Shown: positions 18,175 to 26,697 of the stretch, in pieces | How positions within the stretch are numbered: position 1 is the first letter of the stretch | Layout: every line of letters starts with the position of its first letter | Assembly: GCA_035340715.1 (NCBI GenBank) | Contig: DAOQTX010000003.1 | Span: forward strand, 1 to 64,000 | Source of the DNA: DAOQTX01 sp035340715 | GTDB taxonomy: Bacteria > Bacteroidota > Bacteroidia > AKYH767-A > OLB10 | Direction of reading: 5' to 3' | Length of the DNA: 64,000 nt | Translations under genes and position numbers: made by a program | The notes under the pieces: model-generated | What the model saw: the letters and a program-made list of their open reading frames with translations, nothing else | Told to the model about the DNA's origin: nothing | Databases searched by the model: none

Positions 18175-18594
18175 TTAATCGAAGTACTGAAGGACAAATT
18201 TATTCTTTAAGGATTCGGGCTGAATATGAAAAACGGCAGTAATACCTTTAACTGTTCTCATCCCATTGATCCAATGACTTTTATCTTTTTCAGGATACGA
18301 AACAATTAAGAAGTAATCGAGTTTTCTTAGTTCGTCAAATAAGAATTTTCGATCTCCTTTGTTGCTGATCAGATGAATCTTTTCAGGCTGGTTGTTAGTA
18401 TCAATGAAAATTGGGTATGAGTCATTTCGATCAAATTCTACACCATCCAATACAAAGTTGTTGACTCTAATAAGGTTTAAGTAAAAATGTTTGTTCAACT
18501 CAAAACACAATTTATAATCCTTAAGAGAGGACGAAACGCCTATTATAAGAATATCATCATATGTTTCTTCAAATTGCAAAACATTTTTTGCCAT
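18175..18594 (-). CDS. IPExxxVDY-family-like small protein
   Basis: This 139-residue protein has no known enzymatic motif. The opening (YDDILIIGVSSSLKDYKLCFELNK), the central FIDTNNQPEKIHLISNK and the late LDYFLIVS resemble the small Bacteroidota family called IPExxxVDY, whose members are often encoded beside pyk, as here. The motif that gives the name is degenerate: the matching segment reads FDELRKLDYF. Assignment rests on this pattern and on the neighbouring pyk. It is the first gene of the minus-strand operon with pyk and the M42 peptidase. Function is not known. Confidence 0.65.
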   Translation of the reverse strand: MAKNVLQFEETYDDILIIGVSSSLKDYKLCFELNKHFYLNLIRVNNFVLDGVEFDRNDSYPIFIDTNNQPEKIHLISNKGDRKFLFDELRKLDYFLIVSYPEKDKSHWINGMRTVKGITAVFHIQPESLKNKFVLQYFD

Positions 18595-18654
18595 AAGGGC
18601 ATAAAGTTAAACATAATTAAATGCCGATATTCGCCTCTATTGAATTAACTTTTA

Positions 18655-19113
18655 ATGTTGAATATGCTATCTGCCATTAACAAACATGAGTATTATATGC
18701 GTGAAGCTTTGAAAGAGGCACAAAAAGCTTATAATGAAGATGAGATACCAGTGGGTGCCATAATTGTTTGTAAAGAGAAAATAATCGCACGCGCTCATAA
18801 CTTATGTGAAAAATTGATCGACTGTACCGCGCATGCTGAGATATTAGCGATCACCTCTGCTTCGAATTTTCTTTCTGCAAAGTATTTAAAAGGATGTACA
18901 ATTTATGTTTCACTAGAACCTTGTGTGATGTGCGCTGGTGCGCTTTTTTGGTCACAAATAGATGAAGTGGTTTATGGAGCGAAAGATCCTAAAAGAGGAT
19001 TTGAGAATGTGGGTGGAAAAATGTTGCATCCAAAAACAAAAATCATCCAATCGGTTTTGGCCGATGAATGCGGAGCATTGATTAAGAAGTATTTTGAAAC
19101 GAAGCGCGATTAA
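18655..19113 (+). CDS. tadA: tRNA-specific adenosine deaminase
   Basis: TadA converts adenosine 34 to inosine in tRNA-Arg(ACG). It has 152 residues of the cytidine-deaminase fold. The zinc site and proton shuttle are complete: HAE (His60, Glu62) and PCVMCAG (Cys90, Cys93). DEIPVGAIIV and YGAKDPKRG are typical of TadA rather than of guanine deaminase. Several Met codons lie near the start (18655, 18664, 18697); I kept the first. It is divergent from the pyk operon, and its stop overlaps the convergent receiver gene by 4 bases. Confidence 0.93.
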   Translation: MLNMLSAINKHEYYMREALKEAQKAYNEDEIPVGAIIVCKEKIIARAHNLCEKLIDCTAHAEILAITSASNFLSAKYLKGCTIYVSLEPCVMCAGALFWSQIDEVVYGAKDPKRGFENVGGKMLHPKTKIIQSVLADECGALIKKYFETKRD

Positions 19114-19535
19114 AGATTGATTGCCATCAGCACGGATTCAGACATTGGTTTGTTCAAGAATTTATACACATATCTGTTTCGGTTAGCACGATTTAAATCT
19201 TTGAAACTTTCAGAGGTAGACAGCATAATGATTTTACAGGCTGTAACAATATGGATAGGTAATTTTGCAAATTCATCTAAAAATTCAAATCCATCCATTC
19301 CAGGCATATTGATGTCTAGAAAAATAATTTCCGGTAAGTCATCTTCATGACAATCTTTTAAAAAATCAATGGTATGCAAAGCATGCTCATGAACTGTCAC
19401 TTGTTCTGCAAATTTTGCTTTTTCAATTAGGTTCTTGTTTACAAAATTATCGAGTGGATTATCATCCAAAAGTAGTACATGCCCATACCTGGTTGTACGA
19501 TCTATGACGGCTGTAATGTTTTTTTCCCTGCGCAT
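19110..19535 (-). CDS. Single-domain response regulator (receiver only)
   Basis: This 141-residue CheY-like receiver has no output domain. The acidic pocket is LLLDDN (Asp24, Asp25), the phospho-acceptor Asp74 lies in FLDINMPGMDGFEF, followed by the Ser/Thr switch in IIMLSTS and the conserved Lys in FLNKP. The insert HEDDLPEIIFLDI is typical of Bacteroidota regulators of the Rcp1 group. The start at 19535 leaves an 18-residue N-terminal extension. No kinase is adjacent; the nearest gene upstream on the same strand encodes a PAS-like protein. Confidence 0.85.
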   Translation of the reverse strand: MRREKNITAVIDRTTRYGHVLLLDDNPLDNFVNKNLIEKAKFAEQVTVHEHALHTIDFLKDCHEDDLPEIIFLDINMPGMDGFEFLDEFAKLPIHIVTACKIIMLSTSESFKDLNRANRNRYVYKFLNKPMSESVLMAINL

Positions 19536-19610
19536 ATACTTATGTTAAATCTTATTATTCATACGATTTGGACGCGATTATGGTTACACTTTTGCAGGGG
19601 GCTGAAAGTC

Positions 19611-19949
19611 TTAGTTTAGCATTCTTAAAACACGATTGAATTGGTCGGTTTTTTCAATCAAATATCCATATAACCCAACATAACCGGCTTCGGGAAATGG
19701 AATTACTGAGAATTTTATTGTGTATTCGTTGTAACTAACATGCACATAACCTTCTACCCGTCTATCCAAACAGTATTTGAGTTCTGGGTAAAGCCGCATT
19801 ATTTCTTCAGGAATAATGGTGCCATTAGCACAATTCCAGTGTTGTAAAATGGGTAATGCTGCCGCATTGCTATTTAAGACTTTGTAATCTAAGCTGATTT
19901 TTAAAACTGGGAAATCAGATTCAGCGCATTTAAATAAAACGTTGCTCAT
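19611..19949 (-). CDS. Small PAS-like domain protein
   Basis: The 112-residue protein reads like one PAS sensor fold. A strand and loop of the type VLKISLDYKVLNSNAAALPIL (the PAS 'what the domain sees' entry) is followed by helical YPELKYCLDR and by the strands GYVHVSYNEYTIKFSVIPF and GYVGLYGYLIE. No kinase, cyclase or HTH region is attached. It lies 75 bases upstream of the receiver-only regulator on the same strand, so the two may work in one signalling route. The PAS call is by pattern and moderate in confidence. Confidence 0.55.
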   Translation of the reverse strand: MSNVLFKCAESDFPVLKISLDYKVLNSNAAALPILQHWNCANGTIIPEEIMRLYPELKYCLDRRVEGYVHVSYNEYTIKFSVIPFPEAGYVGLYGYLIEKTDQFNRVLRMLN

Positions 19950-20135
19950 AATAATGAAGAATTATGACCACAATTTATATCGAGTGAAATGTGACAATGT
20001 AACTTCAAATACGCTTTAAAAACCTTGTAAGATTATTCGTTAAGATGAATTAAACTTTTTGATAAGAAGCTTGTTTTCATGGAAAAAGATGAGAATAATA
20101 AAGGAAGACATTATTTTCAATTGAAAAAATCATTG

Positions 20136-20143
20136 TAATTTTG
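20136..20143 (+). promoter_or_regulatory. -7 element before the bacilliredoxin gene
   Basis: TAATTTTG is a full match to TAnnTTTG, 20 bases before the start codon. The expected -33 position holds only TTTT (20113-20116), so the promoter is plausible but not complete. Confidence 0.4.
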
Positions 20144-20162
20144 AAGCAAAATAAAAACGATT

Positions 20163-20579
20163 ATGCCTTATCCAGAAGAATTATGTACCCCTATGAGGGA
20201 AGAACTTACAGTTGCCGGTTTTGAAGAATTAAAGTCAGCCAATGATGTTGAGAATGCAATTCCAGCATCAAAAGGAACCGTACTCCTTTTATTTAATTCC
20301 GTTTGTGGTTGTGCTGCAGGTTCTGCTCGTCCCGGTGTCAAGATGGCCATTCAAAACGATAAAAAGCCAACTAAATTATTTACCGTTTTTGCAGGGCAAG
20401 ATGTTGAAGCTACAAATAAAGCAAGAGAATTTACTATGCCATATCCACCTAGCAGTCCTTCTGTTGCATTGTTTAAGGATGGAAATTTAGTGCATTTCAT
20501 TGAGCGACATCATATTGAAGGCCGATCAGCTCAAATGATATCAGAGAATCTTGTTGAAGCTTTTAATGAGTTTTGCTAA
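20163..20579 (+). CDS. Bacilliredoxin, BrxA/BrxB (YphP/YqiW) family
   Basis: This 138-residue thioredoxin-fold protein carries the CGC active site (Cys48-Gly-Cys50 in NSVCGCAAGSARPG). In Firmicutes, members remove bacillithiol from oxidised protein thiols. Family blocks around it are MPYPEELCTPMREELT at the start, TVFAGQDVEAT, and PYPPSSPSVALFKDG. Many Bacteroidota lineages have this family, and the cosubstrate here cannot be inferred. It stands alone between divergent and convergent genes. Confidence 0.93.
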   Translation: MPYPEELCTPMREELTVAGFEELKSANDVENAIPASKGTVLLLFNSVCGCAAGSARPGVKMAIQNDKKPTKLFTVFAGQDVEATNKAREFTMPYPPSSPSVALFKDGNLVHFIERHHIEGRSAQMISENLVEAFNEFC

Positions 20580-20586
20580 AACTATT

Positions 20587-21363
20587 CTAGTAATTAAATA
20601 ACAGATTTCTATTCTGAGGAGTTAAATACTCGTCAATACAAGTTTGCATTTTTTCTTGAACTGCATTACGTAATTGGCTTATGTCATTTGTCGTCATGCC
20701 TAAAGTGGAAATAGGATCCAATACACAAACTCTTGCGGTTCCCGGTTTGCCAAAATATACTGTGCCTTTTTTATCTGGGATCAGATGCCAATTGTCTAAA
20801 TAAACAATAGGAACAATATCTATTTGTTTCTCTATGGCTAATTTGAATGCTCCATTTTTCATTCGTCCAATATCAGGGGCGCAATCGGGTATAGTTCCTT
20901 CTGGAAATATAGCGATGGAAACTCCTTGATCTAAATCTCTTGAGGCTCTTAAAAATGCTTTATGAGAGGCGACCACACTTTTTCGATTAACAGCAATATT
21001 CATCCGCTTAAAGAAAATATTGAAGAAAGGAACTTTTAGTAATTCCGCTTTTCCCATAAAATGGAAATAGTGCTTTATAACAATATAACTTAAAATAATA
21101 TCGAGGTAGCTGGTATGATTGGGGCAAAATACATAAGTCTTTTTCGGATCAAGTTTTTGTTTGCAAATAAATTGATATTTGATTCCGCTGTTAAACAGTA
21201 AAAGACGAGCCCATTTACACTTTATTACAAAAACATATTTAAACCATTTTTTGCTTCTTAATAAAATAAAGAAGAAGGGATATAGAATAAAAAATGTAAC
21301 TACCGCATGTAGAAAAAACCATATTCTCCATAGCAACATTAATATTAACCTGAAAAACTTCAT
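20587..21363 (-). CDS. plsC: 1-acyl-sn-glycerol-3-phosphate acyltransferase
   Basis: The enzyme adds the second acyl chain to lysophosphatidic acid at the inner membrane. In the 258 residues, an N-terminal hydrophobic region (about 8-35) anchors the protein. Motif I is NHTSYLD (His83, Asp88) and motif III is FPEGT (Glu155-Gly156). The central block KAELLKVPFFNIFFKRMNIAVNR is standard for the family. A lyso-ornithine or other acyltransferase of the same family is possible. It is convergent with the bacilliredoxin gene and divergent from trpS. Confidence 0.9.
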   Translation of the reverse strand: MKFFRLILMLLWRIWFFLHAVVTFFILYPFFFILLRSKKWFKYVFVIKCKWARLLLFNSGIKYQFICKQKLDPKKTYVFCPNHTSYLDIILSYIVIKHYFHFMGKAELLKVPFFNIFFKRMNIAVNRKSVVASHKAFLRASRDLDQGVSIAIFPEGTIPDCAPDIGRMKNGAFKLAIEKQIDIVPIVYLDNWHLIPDKKGTVYFGKPGTARVCVLDPISTLGMTTNDISQLRNAVQEKMQTCIDEYLTPQNRNLLFNY

Positions 21364-21429
21364 TTAATCGTTCGGGGTTCAGAATTTTTGAAGTGACAAA
21401 AGTATACTTTTTTGTAATTTCGACCGATT

Positions 21430-22425
21430 ATGGAAAAAGTAGTCAGCGGCATTCGATCAACAGGCAACTTGCATTTGGGTAATTATTTTGGAGCGATGAA
21501 GAATTTCATTCAAATGCAGAATGATTTTGAATGTTATTTCTTTATTGCAGATTACCATTCCTTAACCACACATCCCACTCCTTCTGATTTGCAACAGAAT
21601 GTACGTAGGGTATTAATTGAATACCTGGCGTGCGGTATAGACCCTGACAAATCGTGTTTATATATTCAAAGTGATTTACCTCAAACCGCTGAATTGTATT
21701 TGTTGTTGAACATGAATGCATATGTAGGTGAATTGGAACGCTGCACTTCTTTTAAGGAAAAGATTAGAAAACATCCCGATAATATTAATGCTGGATTGCT
21801 TACATATCCTACATTAATGGCGGCAGATATTTTAATTCACCGTGCTTCAAAGGTACCGGTAGGAAAAGATCAGGAACAACATTTGGAGATGACCAGAAAC
21901 TTTGCCAATCGATTCAATCGCTTATATAATTACGATTTCTTTCCTGAACCAATTGCATTTAATTTTGGGAAACAGTTGGTTAAAGTGCCGGGTCTTGATG
22001 GATCGGGAAAAATGGGAAAAAGTGAAGGAGAGTCAAATGCAGTTTATCTTTTTGAAAGCCCTGAAGAGAGCAGAAAAAAAATTATGCGGGCCGTATCAGA
22101 TAGCGGACCTACTGAACCCAATCAAGAAAAGCCTGAAGCAATTCAAAATTTATTTACTTTAATGAGCTTGGTTTCCGAACCTCAAACCACTCAACTATAT
22201 GAAGAGGCTTATAATACCATGCGGATTCGTTATGGTGACATGAAGAAACAATTAGCCATAGATATAAATGCATTTTTAGCACCACTTAGAGAAGAGATAA
22301 AGAAGCTAGAATCGGATCATGCATATATTTCGAAAGTGGTAAAACAAGGTAAAGAAAGAGCACATGAAAGTGCTAACAAAACAATTCAAGAGGTTAGAAA
22401 TCTGATTGGTATCAGACCCTTTTGA
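21430..22425 (+). CDS. trpS: Tryptophanyl-tRNA synthetase
   Basis: This class I synthetase charges tRNA-Trp. It has 331 residues, the usual bacterial length. The HIGH-type signature is TGNLHLGNY (11-19) and the KMSKS-type loop is KMGKS (194-198). FIADYHSLT, PTLMAADIL and the block VPVGKDQEQHLEMTRNFANRFN are characteristic. It is followed 23 bases later by the MMPL transporter gene on the same strand. Confidence 0.97.
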   Translation: MEKVVSGIRSTGNLHLGNYFGAMKNFIQMQNDFECYFFIADYHSLTTHPTPSDLQQNVRRVLIEYLACGIDPDKSCLYIQSDLPQTAELYLLLNMNAYVGELERCTSFKEKIRKHPDNINAGLLTYPTLMAADILIHRASKVPVGKDQEQHLEMTRNFANRFNRLYNYDFFPEPIAFNFGKQLVKVPGLDGSGKMGKSEGESNAVYLFESPEESRKKIMRAVSDSGPTEPNQEKPEAIQNLFTLMSLVSEPQTTQLYEEAYNTMRIRYGDMKKQLAIDINAFLAPLREEIKKLESDHAYISKVVKQGKERAHESANKTIQEVRNLIGIRPF

Positions 22426-22448
22426 GTTATTTAGAAACTGATTAAACA

Positions 22449-24869
22449 ATGTTTAGACGTTTAGCCTATTTAATTTTACGATATCGTCTTTGGATACTGA
22501 CCAGCATAATTTTGCTGACTGGTGTTATGGCATTTGTTGCCAGTAAAGTTGAGTTGTCCTACGAGTTCGCAAAAGTTTTACCTGCCAACGATCCCTATTC
22601 ACGGCAATATGAAGAGTTTAAAAAGTTGTTTGGAGAAGATGGATCAGTAATGGTGCTGGGTATTGAAGACAAGAACTTGTTTGAGCTGGAACGATTCAAT
22701 AAATGGCAAGCACTTAGCGATAAAATTACAAGTATTGATGGGATTGAAGCAGTCGTATCGGTGGCGCATCTCTATGTTTTAGAACGAAATGATGAAGAAC
22801 TAAAGTTTGAAGTAAAACCACTTTTTAAAGAAAAACCGATTTCGCAAACAGAAATGGATTCGTTGCGAAGTGTGCTTGAAAGTTTACCTTTCTACAAAGG
22901 ATTTATACACAACGCTGAAACGAATGCCTCATTGATGGCCATCACCTTTGAGCGGTCAAAGTTGAATACTAAGCAACGGTTTGAAATAATAAATTCTATA
23001 AAAGATAGGGTTGCGGAATATGAAAAAGAAAGCAATACCGATGTGCATATTTCAGGGCTACCTTATATTCGAACCGTTATCACCCAAAAGATAGCCGAAG
23101 AACTTAAACTCTTTTTATTTCTGGCATTACTCGTTACCGCCATCATATTGCTGGTGTTTTTCAGATCTTTAAAATCGGTTATATTTTCATTAGGGGTTGT
23201 ATTGATAGGTGTCGTTTGGTCTTTGGGCAGTATGGTGTTATTTGGGTACAAGATTACTGCGTTAAGTGGAATCATTCCACCTCTGATCATTATAATTGGA
23301 ATACCTAACTGTATTTTACTTTTAAATAAGTACTATAATGATTTTCTTATACATGGTAACAAAACATATGCATTAGCACGAACCATACAAAGGATAGGTT
23401 TTACTACCTTCTTAGCCAATGTAACTACTGCAATAGGATTCGGAGTTTTCTATTTTACTAAAAGTAAAATACTAATGGAGTTTGGTGTTATAGCTGCCAT
23501 CAATGTGATGTTCACGTATGCGCTTTCACTTTGTTTGATCCCCATAATTTTTAGCTATTTGCAAGAGCCTAAAATAAGACACACTAAGCATCTTGAACAA
23601 GGTCGTACATCTGGAATACTGAATTGGATCGATCATATTGTACATCATAAATATAAAAGCATTTTTGCCATTGTTATCTTGGTTTCAGTAGTATTTGCTT
23701 TTGGTGCTAGTAAAATTAATACGATCGGCTTTGTTGTGGACGATTTGCCTGAAGATGATCAGGTATATGTAGATTTAAAATTTTTTGAAAAGAGTTTTAA
23801 TGGTGTATTACCTCTCGAAATTACGATCAACACCTTGCAAGAAGGCGGAGTATTAAAAATCTCAACCTTATCCAAATTGCACCGATTAAATAAGGAATTA
23901 TCGCAATACACTGAATTAAGCCGATCGCTTTCAGTAGTTGATGCGGTTAAGTATGCATATCAAACGTATAGAGATGGAGATCCGAAATATTATATTTTAC
24001 CAGGCACATTTGATTTGTCTTCTATGGCTGATTATTTGGGTGAGATGAAGAGCAACTCGAATATGTTTCGATCTTTTATCGATTCAAGTAAAAGCATTGC
24101 AAGGGTGAGTGTTCAAATGGCCGATGTCGGTTCAGTACGAATGAACGAAATGGTGAATGAATTAAAATCGAAATTAGACACTATCTTCCCAGCTGACAAA
24201 TATGAAACACACCTTACCGGAAACAGCTTGATATTTTTAAAAGGGAACGATTACTTGTTTAAGAATTTAAGAGACTCAATTCTTTTGGCCATATTCCTTA
24301 TCTCTGTTATCATGATCACTCTGTTTATGTCAATGAGAATGATCGCAGTTTCTATATTACCAAGTTTAATTCCACTTTTAATTACTGCAGGAATGATGGG
24401 TTTCTTCAATATCAATCTAAAACCATCTACCATTTTGATCTTCTCTATTGCCTTTGGTATCTCGAGCGATCAAACAATCTATTTTCTTACTAAATATCGT
24501 CAGGAAATAAAATTTCATACCTCTTCGATTTCTCAAGCCGTAAGTAAAACCATTAATGAAACAGGATTTAGTATGATCTATACAGCGATAATATTATTCT
24601 GTGGTTTCTTTATTTTTTCTGCATCGCAGTTTGGGGGAACAGCTGCATTGGGGAAGTTAATTTCGTTTACATTATTGGTGAGCATGATGTCCAACCTTAT
24701 TTTAATGCCTGCTTTTTTAGTAGCATTAGAAAAGCGTTTGACAACCAAAGCATTTCTTGAAGAGCCTTTGGTGGAAATATTGGACGATGAAAGTGACTTA
24801 GAAATAGATCGACAACAATTAGACGATTTGGGAACTTCCATTAACAAATCAAATACAATCGATACATGA
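22449..24869 (+). CDS. MMPL/RND-superfamily transporter
   Basis: This is an 806-residue inner-membrane protein with two repeated halves: a first helix (about 12-32), a periplasmic domain, then a bundle of about five helices (roughly 220-370), followed by the same arrangement (about 400-420, then 615-760). The blocks GIIPPLIIIIGIPNCI and LKPSTILIFSIAFGISSDQTIYFLTKYRQE correspond to the sterol-sensing/MMPL helix 4 regions. Relatives move hopanoids, lipids or other hydrophobic compounds. No membrane-fusion or outer-membrane channel partner is encoded nearby, so a lipid role is more likely than tripartite drug efflux. The last 4 bases overlap rmlA, indicating cotranscription. Confidence 0.88.
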   Translation: MFRRLAYLILRYRLWILTSIILLTGVMAFVASKVELSYEFAKVLPANDPYSRQYEEFKKLFGEDGSVMVLGIEDKNLFELERFNKWQALSDKITSIDGIEAVVSVAHLYVLERNDEELKFEVKPLFKEKPISQTEMDSLRSVLESLPFYKGFIHNAETNASLMAITFERSKLNTKQRFEIINSIKDRVAEYEKESNTDVHISGLPYIRTVITQKIAEELKLFLFLALLVTAIILLVFFRSLKSVIFSLGVVLIGVVWSLGSMVLFGYKITALSGIIPPLIIIIGIPNCILLLNKYYNDFLIHGNKTYALARTIQRIGFTTFLANVTTAIGFGVFYFTKSKILMEFGVIAAINVMFTYALSLCLIPIIFSYLQEPKIRHTKHLEQGRTSGILNWIDHIVHHKYKSIFAIVILVSVVFAFGASKINTIGFVVDDLPEDDQVYVDLKFFEKSFNGVLPLEITINTLQEGGVLKISTLSKLHRLNKELSQYTELSRSLSVVDAVKYAYQTYRDGDPKYYILPGTFDLSSMADYLGEMKSNSNMFRSFIDSSKSIARVSVQMADVGSVRMNEMVNELKSKLDTIFPADKYETHLTGNSLIFLKGNDYLFKNLRDSILLAIFLISVIMITLFMSMRMIAVSILPSLIPLLITAGMMGFFNINLKPSTILIFSIAFGISSDQTIYFLTKYRQEIKFHTSSISQAVSKTINETGFSMIYTAIILFCGFFIFSASQFGGTAALGKLISFTLLVSMMSNLILMPAFLVALEKRLTTKAFLEEPLVEILDDESDLEIDRQQLDDLGTSINKSNTIDT

Positions 24870-25726
24870 AAGGTATAATACTAGCCGGTGGGTCCGGAAC
24901 AAGATTACATCCACTTACATTAGCCATCAGTAAGCAGCTCATGCCGGTTTACGACAAACCTATGATCTATTATCCTCTTTCTGTATTGATGATGGCAGGA
25001 ATAAAAGATATATTGATAATATCTACTCCCTCCGATCTCCCTCATTTTAAAAATCTATTAGGAGATGGAAAGCGCTTGGGTTGTAATTTTCAATACGAAG
25101 AACAAGCAGTCCCCAATGGACTAGCTCAAGCATTTGTTATTGGCAAAAAATTTATTGCCGAATCGAAAGTTGCTTTGATATTAGGAGACAATATTTTTTA
25201 CGGCTCAGGACTTCAGAGTTTGCTGAGCGAAAACATTGATCCAAAAGGTGGCGTGGTATTTGCGTATCATGTTTCAGATCCTGAACGATATGGAGTAGTG
25301 GAATTTGATGAGAATAATAATGCAATAAGCATTGAAGAAAAGCCAACCCGACCTAAGTCAAATTATGCTGTACCCGGTTTATACTTTTACGATAATGATG
25401 TAGTTAAAATTGCCGAAGACTTAAAACCAAGTGCAAGAGGTGAATATGAAATTACAGATATCAACAGAGAATATTTAAGACAAGGAAAACTCAAAGTTGG
25501 TATATTGGATATAGGAACGGCTTGGTTGGATACAGGAACTTTTACTTCGTTAATGCAAGCCGCTCAGTTTGTACAAGTAATAGAAGAAAGACAAGGACTC
25601 AAAATAGGTTGTATTGAAGAAATTGCTTTTAGAATGGGATTTATTTCGAAAGAACAATTAAAGAAAATAGCGGAACCACTTAGAAAAAGTGGATATGGTG
25701 AGTATTTATTTGAACTTGCCAAATAG
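24866..25726 (+). CDS. rmlA: Glucose-1-phosphate thymidylyltransferase
   Basis: The enzyme makes dTDP-glucose from glucose 1-phosphate and dTTP, the entry to dTDP-sugars such as rhamnose. The 286 residues match the short RmlA/RfbA class. The nucleotide-binding signature is AGGSGTRLHPLT (7-18), with KQLMPVYDKPMIYYPLS and LILGDNIFYG after it. GTAWLDTGTF and EEIAFRMGFI are also family blocks. It overlaps the transporter gene (ATGA). No rmlB, rmlC or rmlD is present in the window. Confidence 0.95.
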   Translation: MKGIILAGGSGTRLHPLTLAISKQLMPVYDKPMIYYPLSVLMMAGIKDILIISTPSDLPHFKNLLGDGKRLGCNFQYEEQAVPNGLAQAFVIGKKFIAESKVALILGDNIFYGSGLQSLLSENIDPKGGVVFAYHVSDPERYGVVEFDENNNAISIEEKPTRPKSNYAVPGLYFYDNDVVKIAEDLKPSARGEYEITDINREYLRQGKLKVGILDIGTAWLDTGTFTSLMQAAQFVQVIEERQGLKIGCIEEIAFRMGFISKEQLKKIAEPLRKSGYGEYLFELAK

Positions 25727-25749
25727 ATTTGTAATCTTGAGAACAGTTT

Positions 25750-26697
25750 ATGAAATCGAATATTAAAATTTTAGTTACTGGCGGTGCCGGCTTCATTGGA
25801 AGTAGCCTGGCAGAAAAATTATCGGAGAACCCAGATAATTACATCGTAATAGTAGATAACCTTCAAACCGGATCACTCTCAAAAGTTCCGAAATCTTTAT
25901 ACGGTAATATTAAATTTATTAAGGCCGATGTTAATGATTACAAAGATGTCTCCAGCATATTTCATGCGTATGCATTTGATTATGTTTTTCATTATGCTGC
26001 AACCGTAGGAGTAAAAAGAACATTGGATCATCCAGTTCAGGTGTTGAACGATTTGCTAGGAATTAAGAATATATTAAATCTGAGTAAAAATACCGGAGTA
26101 AAGCGAATTTATTTTTCATCTTCATCCGAAGTGTATGGAGAGCCCGTAGAGTATCCTCAAAACGAGCATACCACACCATTGAATAGTCGCTTGCCCTACG
26201 CGATTGTAAAAAATGTTGGCGAGGCGTACTTGAGAGCGTATAAACAAGAATACAATCTGGACTTCACCATCTTTAGATTTTTTAATACGTATGGTCCAAA
26301 ACAAAGTACAGACTTTGTGATGTCGAAGTTTATAGCAGCTGCATTAAAAGATGAAGACATCACCATATTTGGAGATGGTAGTCAAACAAGAACTTTTTGC
26401 TTTATAGATGATAACATTGAAGCTACCTTGAAATCATTTTACAACAATATGTACGTAAATGATGTTGTAAATATTGGAAGTGATTGTGAGATGAGTATAC
26501 TAGAGTTAGCTACTCATATTATTGAAAAGACAAGTTCAAAATCAAGAATTGTGCATGTAGAAGCCTTGCCTGAAGGTGATATGACAAGACGCAGACCCGA
26601 TATTGCAAAGATGAAATCATTACTTAATTCTGAATTGATCACATTGAATCAAGGAATAGAGCATCTCATATCTAAACGTCATTGGATAAATGCTTGA
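25750..26697 (+). CDS. NAD-dependent sugar-nucleotide epimerase/dehydratase (UDP-glucuronate decarboxylase-like)
   Basis: This 315-residue extended SDR has the Rossmann motif TGGAGFIGS (10-18), the catalytic YAIVK pair (Tyr150, Lys154), and SSSEVYGEP. In the C-terminal half, GDGSQTRTFCFIDD and the segment LPEGDMTRRRPDIAK resemble UDP-xylose synthase and related decarboxylases more than RmlB. The donor sugar cannot be proved from sequence. It lies between rmlA (23-base gap) and the polyprenyl synthase gene (8-base overlap), so it is part of the same transcript. Confidence 0.85.
   Translation: MKSNIKILVTGGAGFIGSSLAEKLSENPDNYIVIVDNLQTGSLSKVPKSLYGNIKFIKADVNDYKDVSSIFHAYAFDYVFHYAATVGVKRTLDHPVQVLNDLLGIKNILNLSKNTGVKRIYFSSSSEVYGEPVEYPQNEHTTPLNSRLPYAIVKNVGEAYLRAYKQEYNLDFTIFRFFNTYGPKQSTDFVMSKFIAAALKDEDITIFGDGSQTRTFCFIDDNIEATLKSFYNNMYVNDVVNIGSDCEMSILELATHIIEKTSSKSRIVHVEALPEGDMTRRRPDIAKMKSLLNSELITLNQGIEHLISKRHWINA

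Noticed and set aside
18606..18613. Single GTTAAACA site before the IPExxxVDY-like gene as an operator of the B12 regulator
   Set aside because: There is no partner arm at the 14-base spacing, and an 8-base AT-rich match is expected by chance. The similar GTTAAACG near 51826 was rejected for the same reason.
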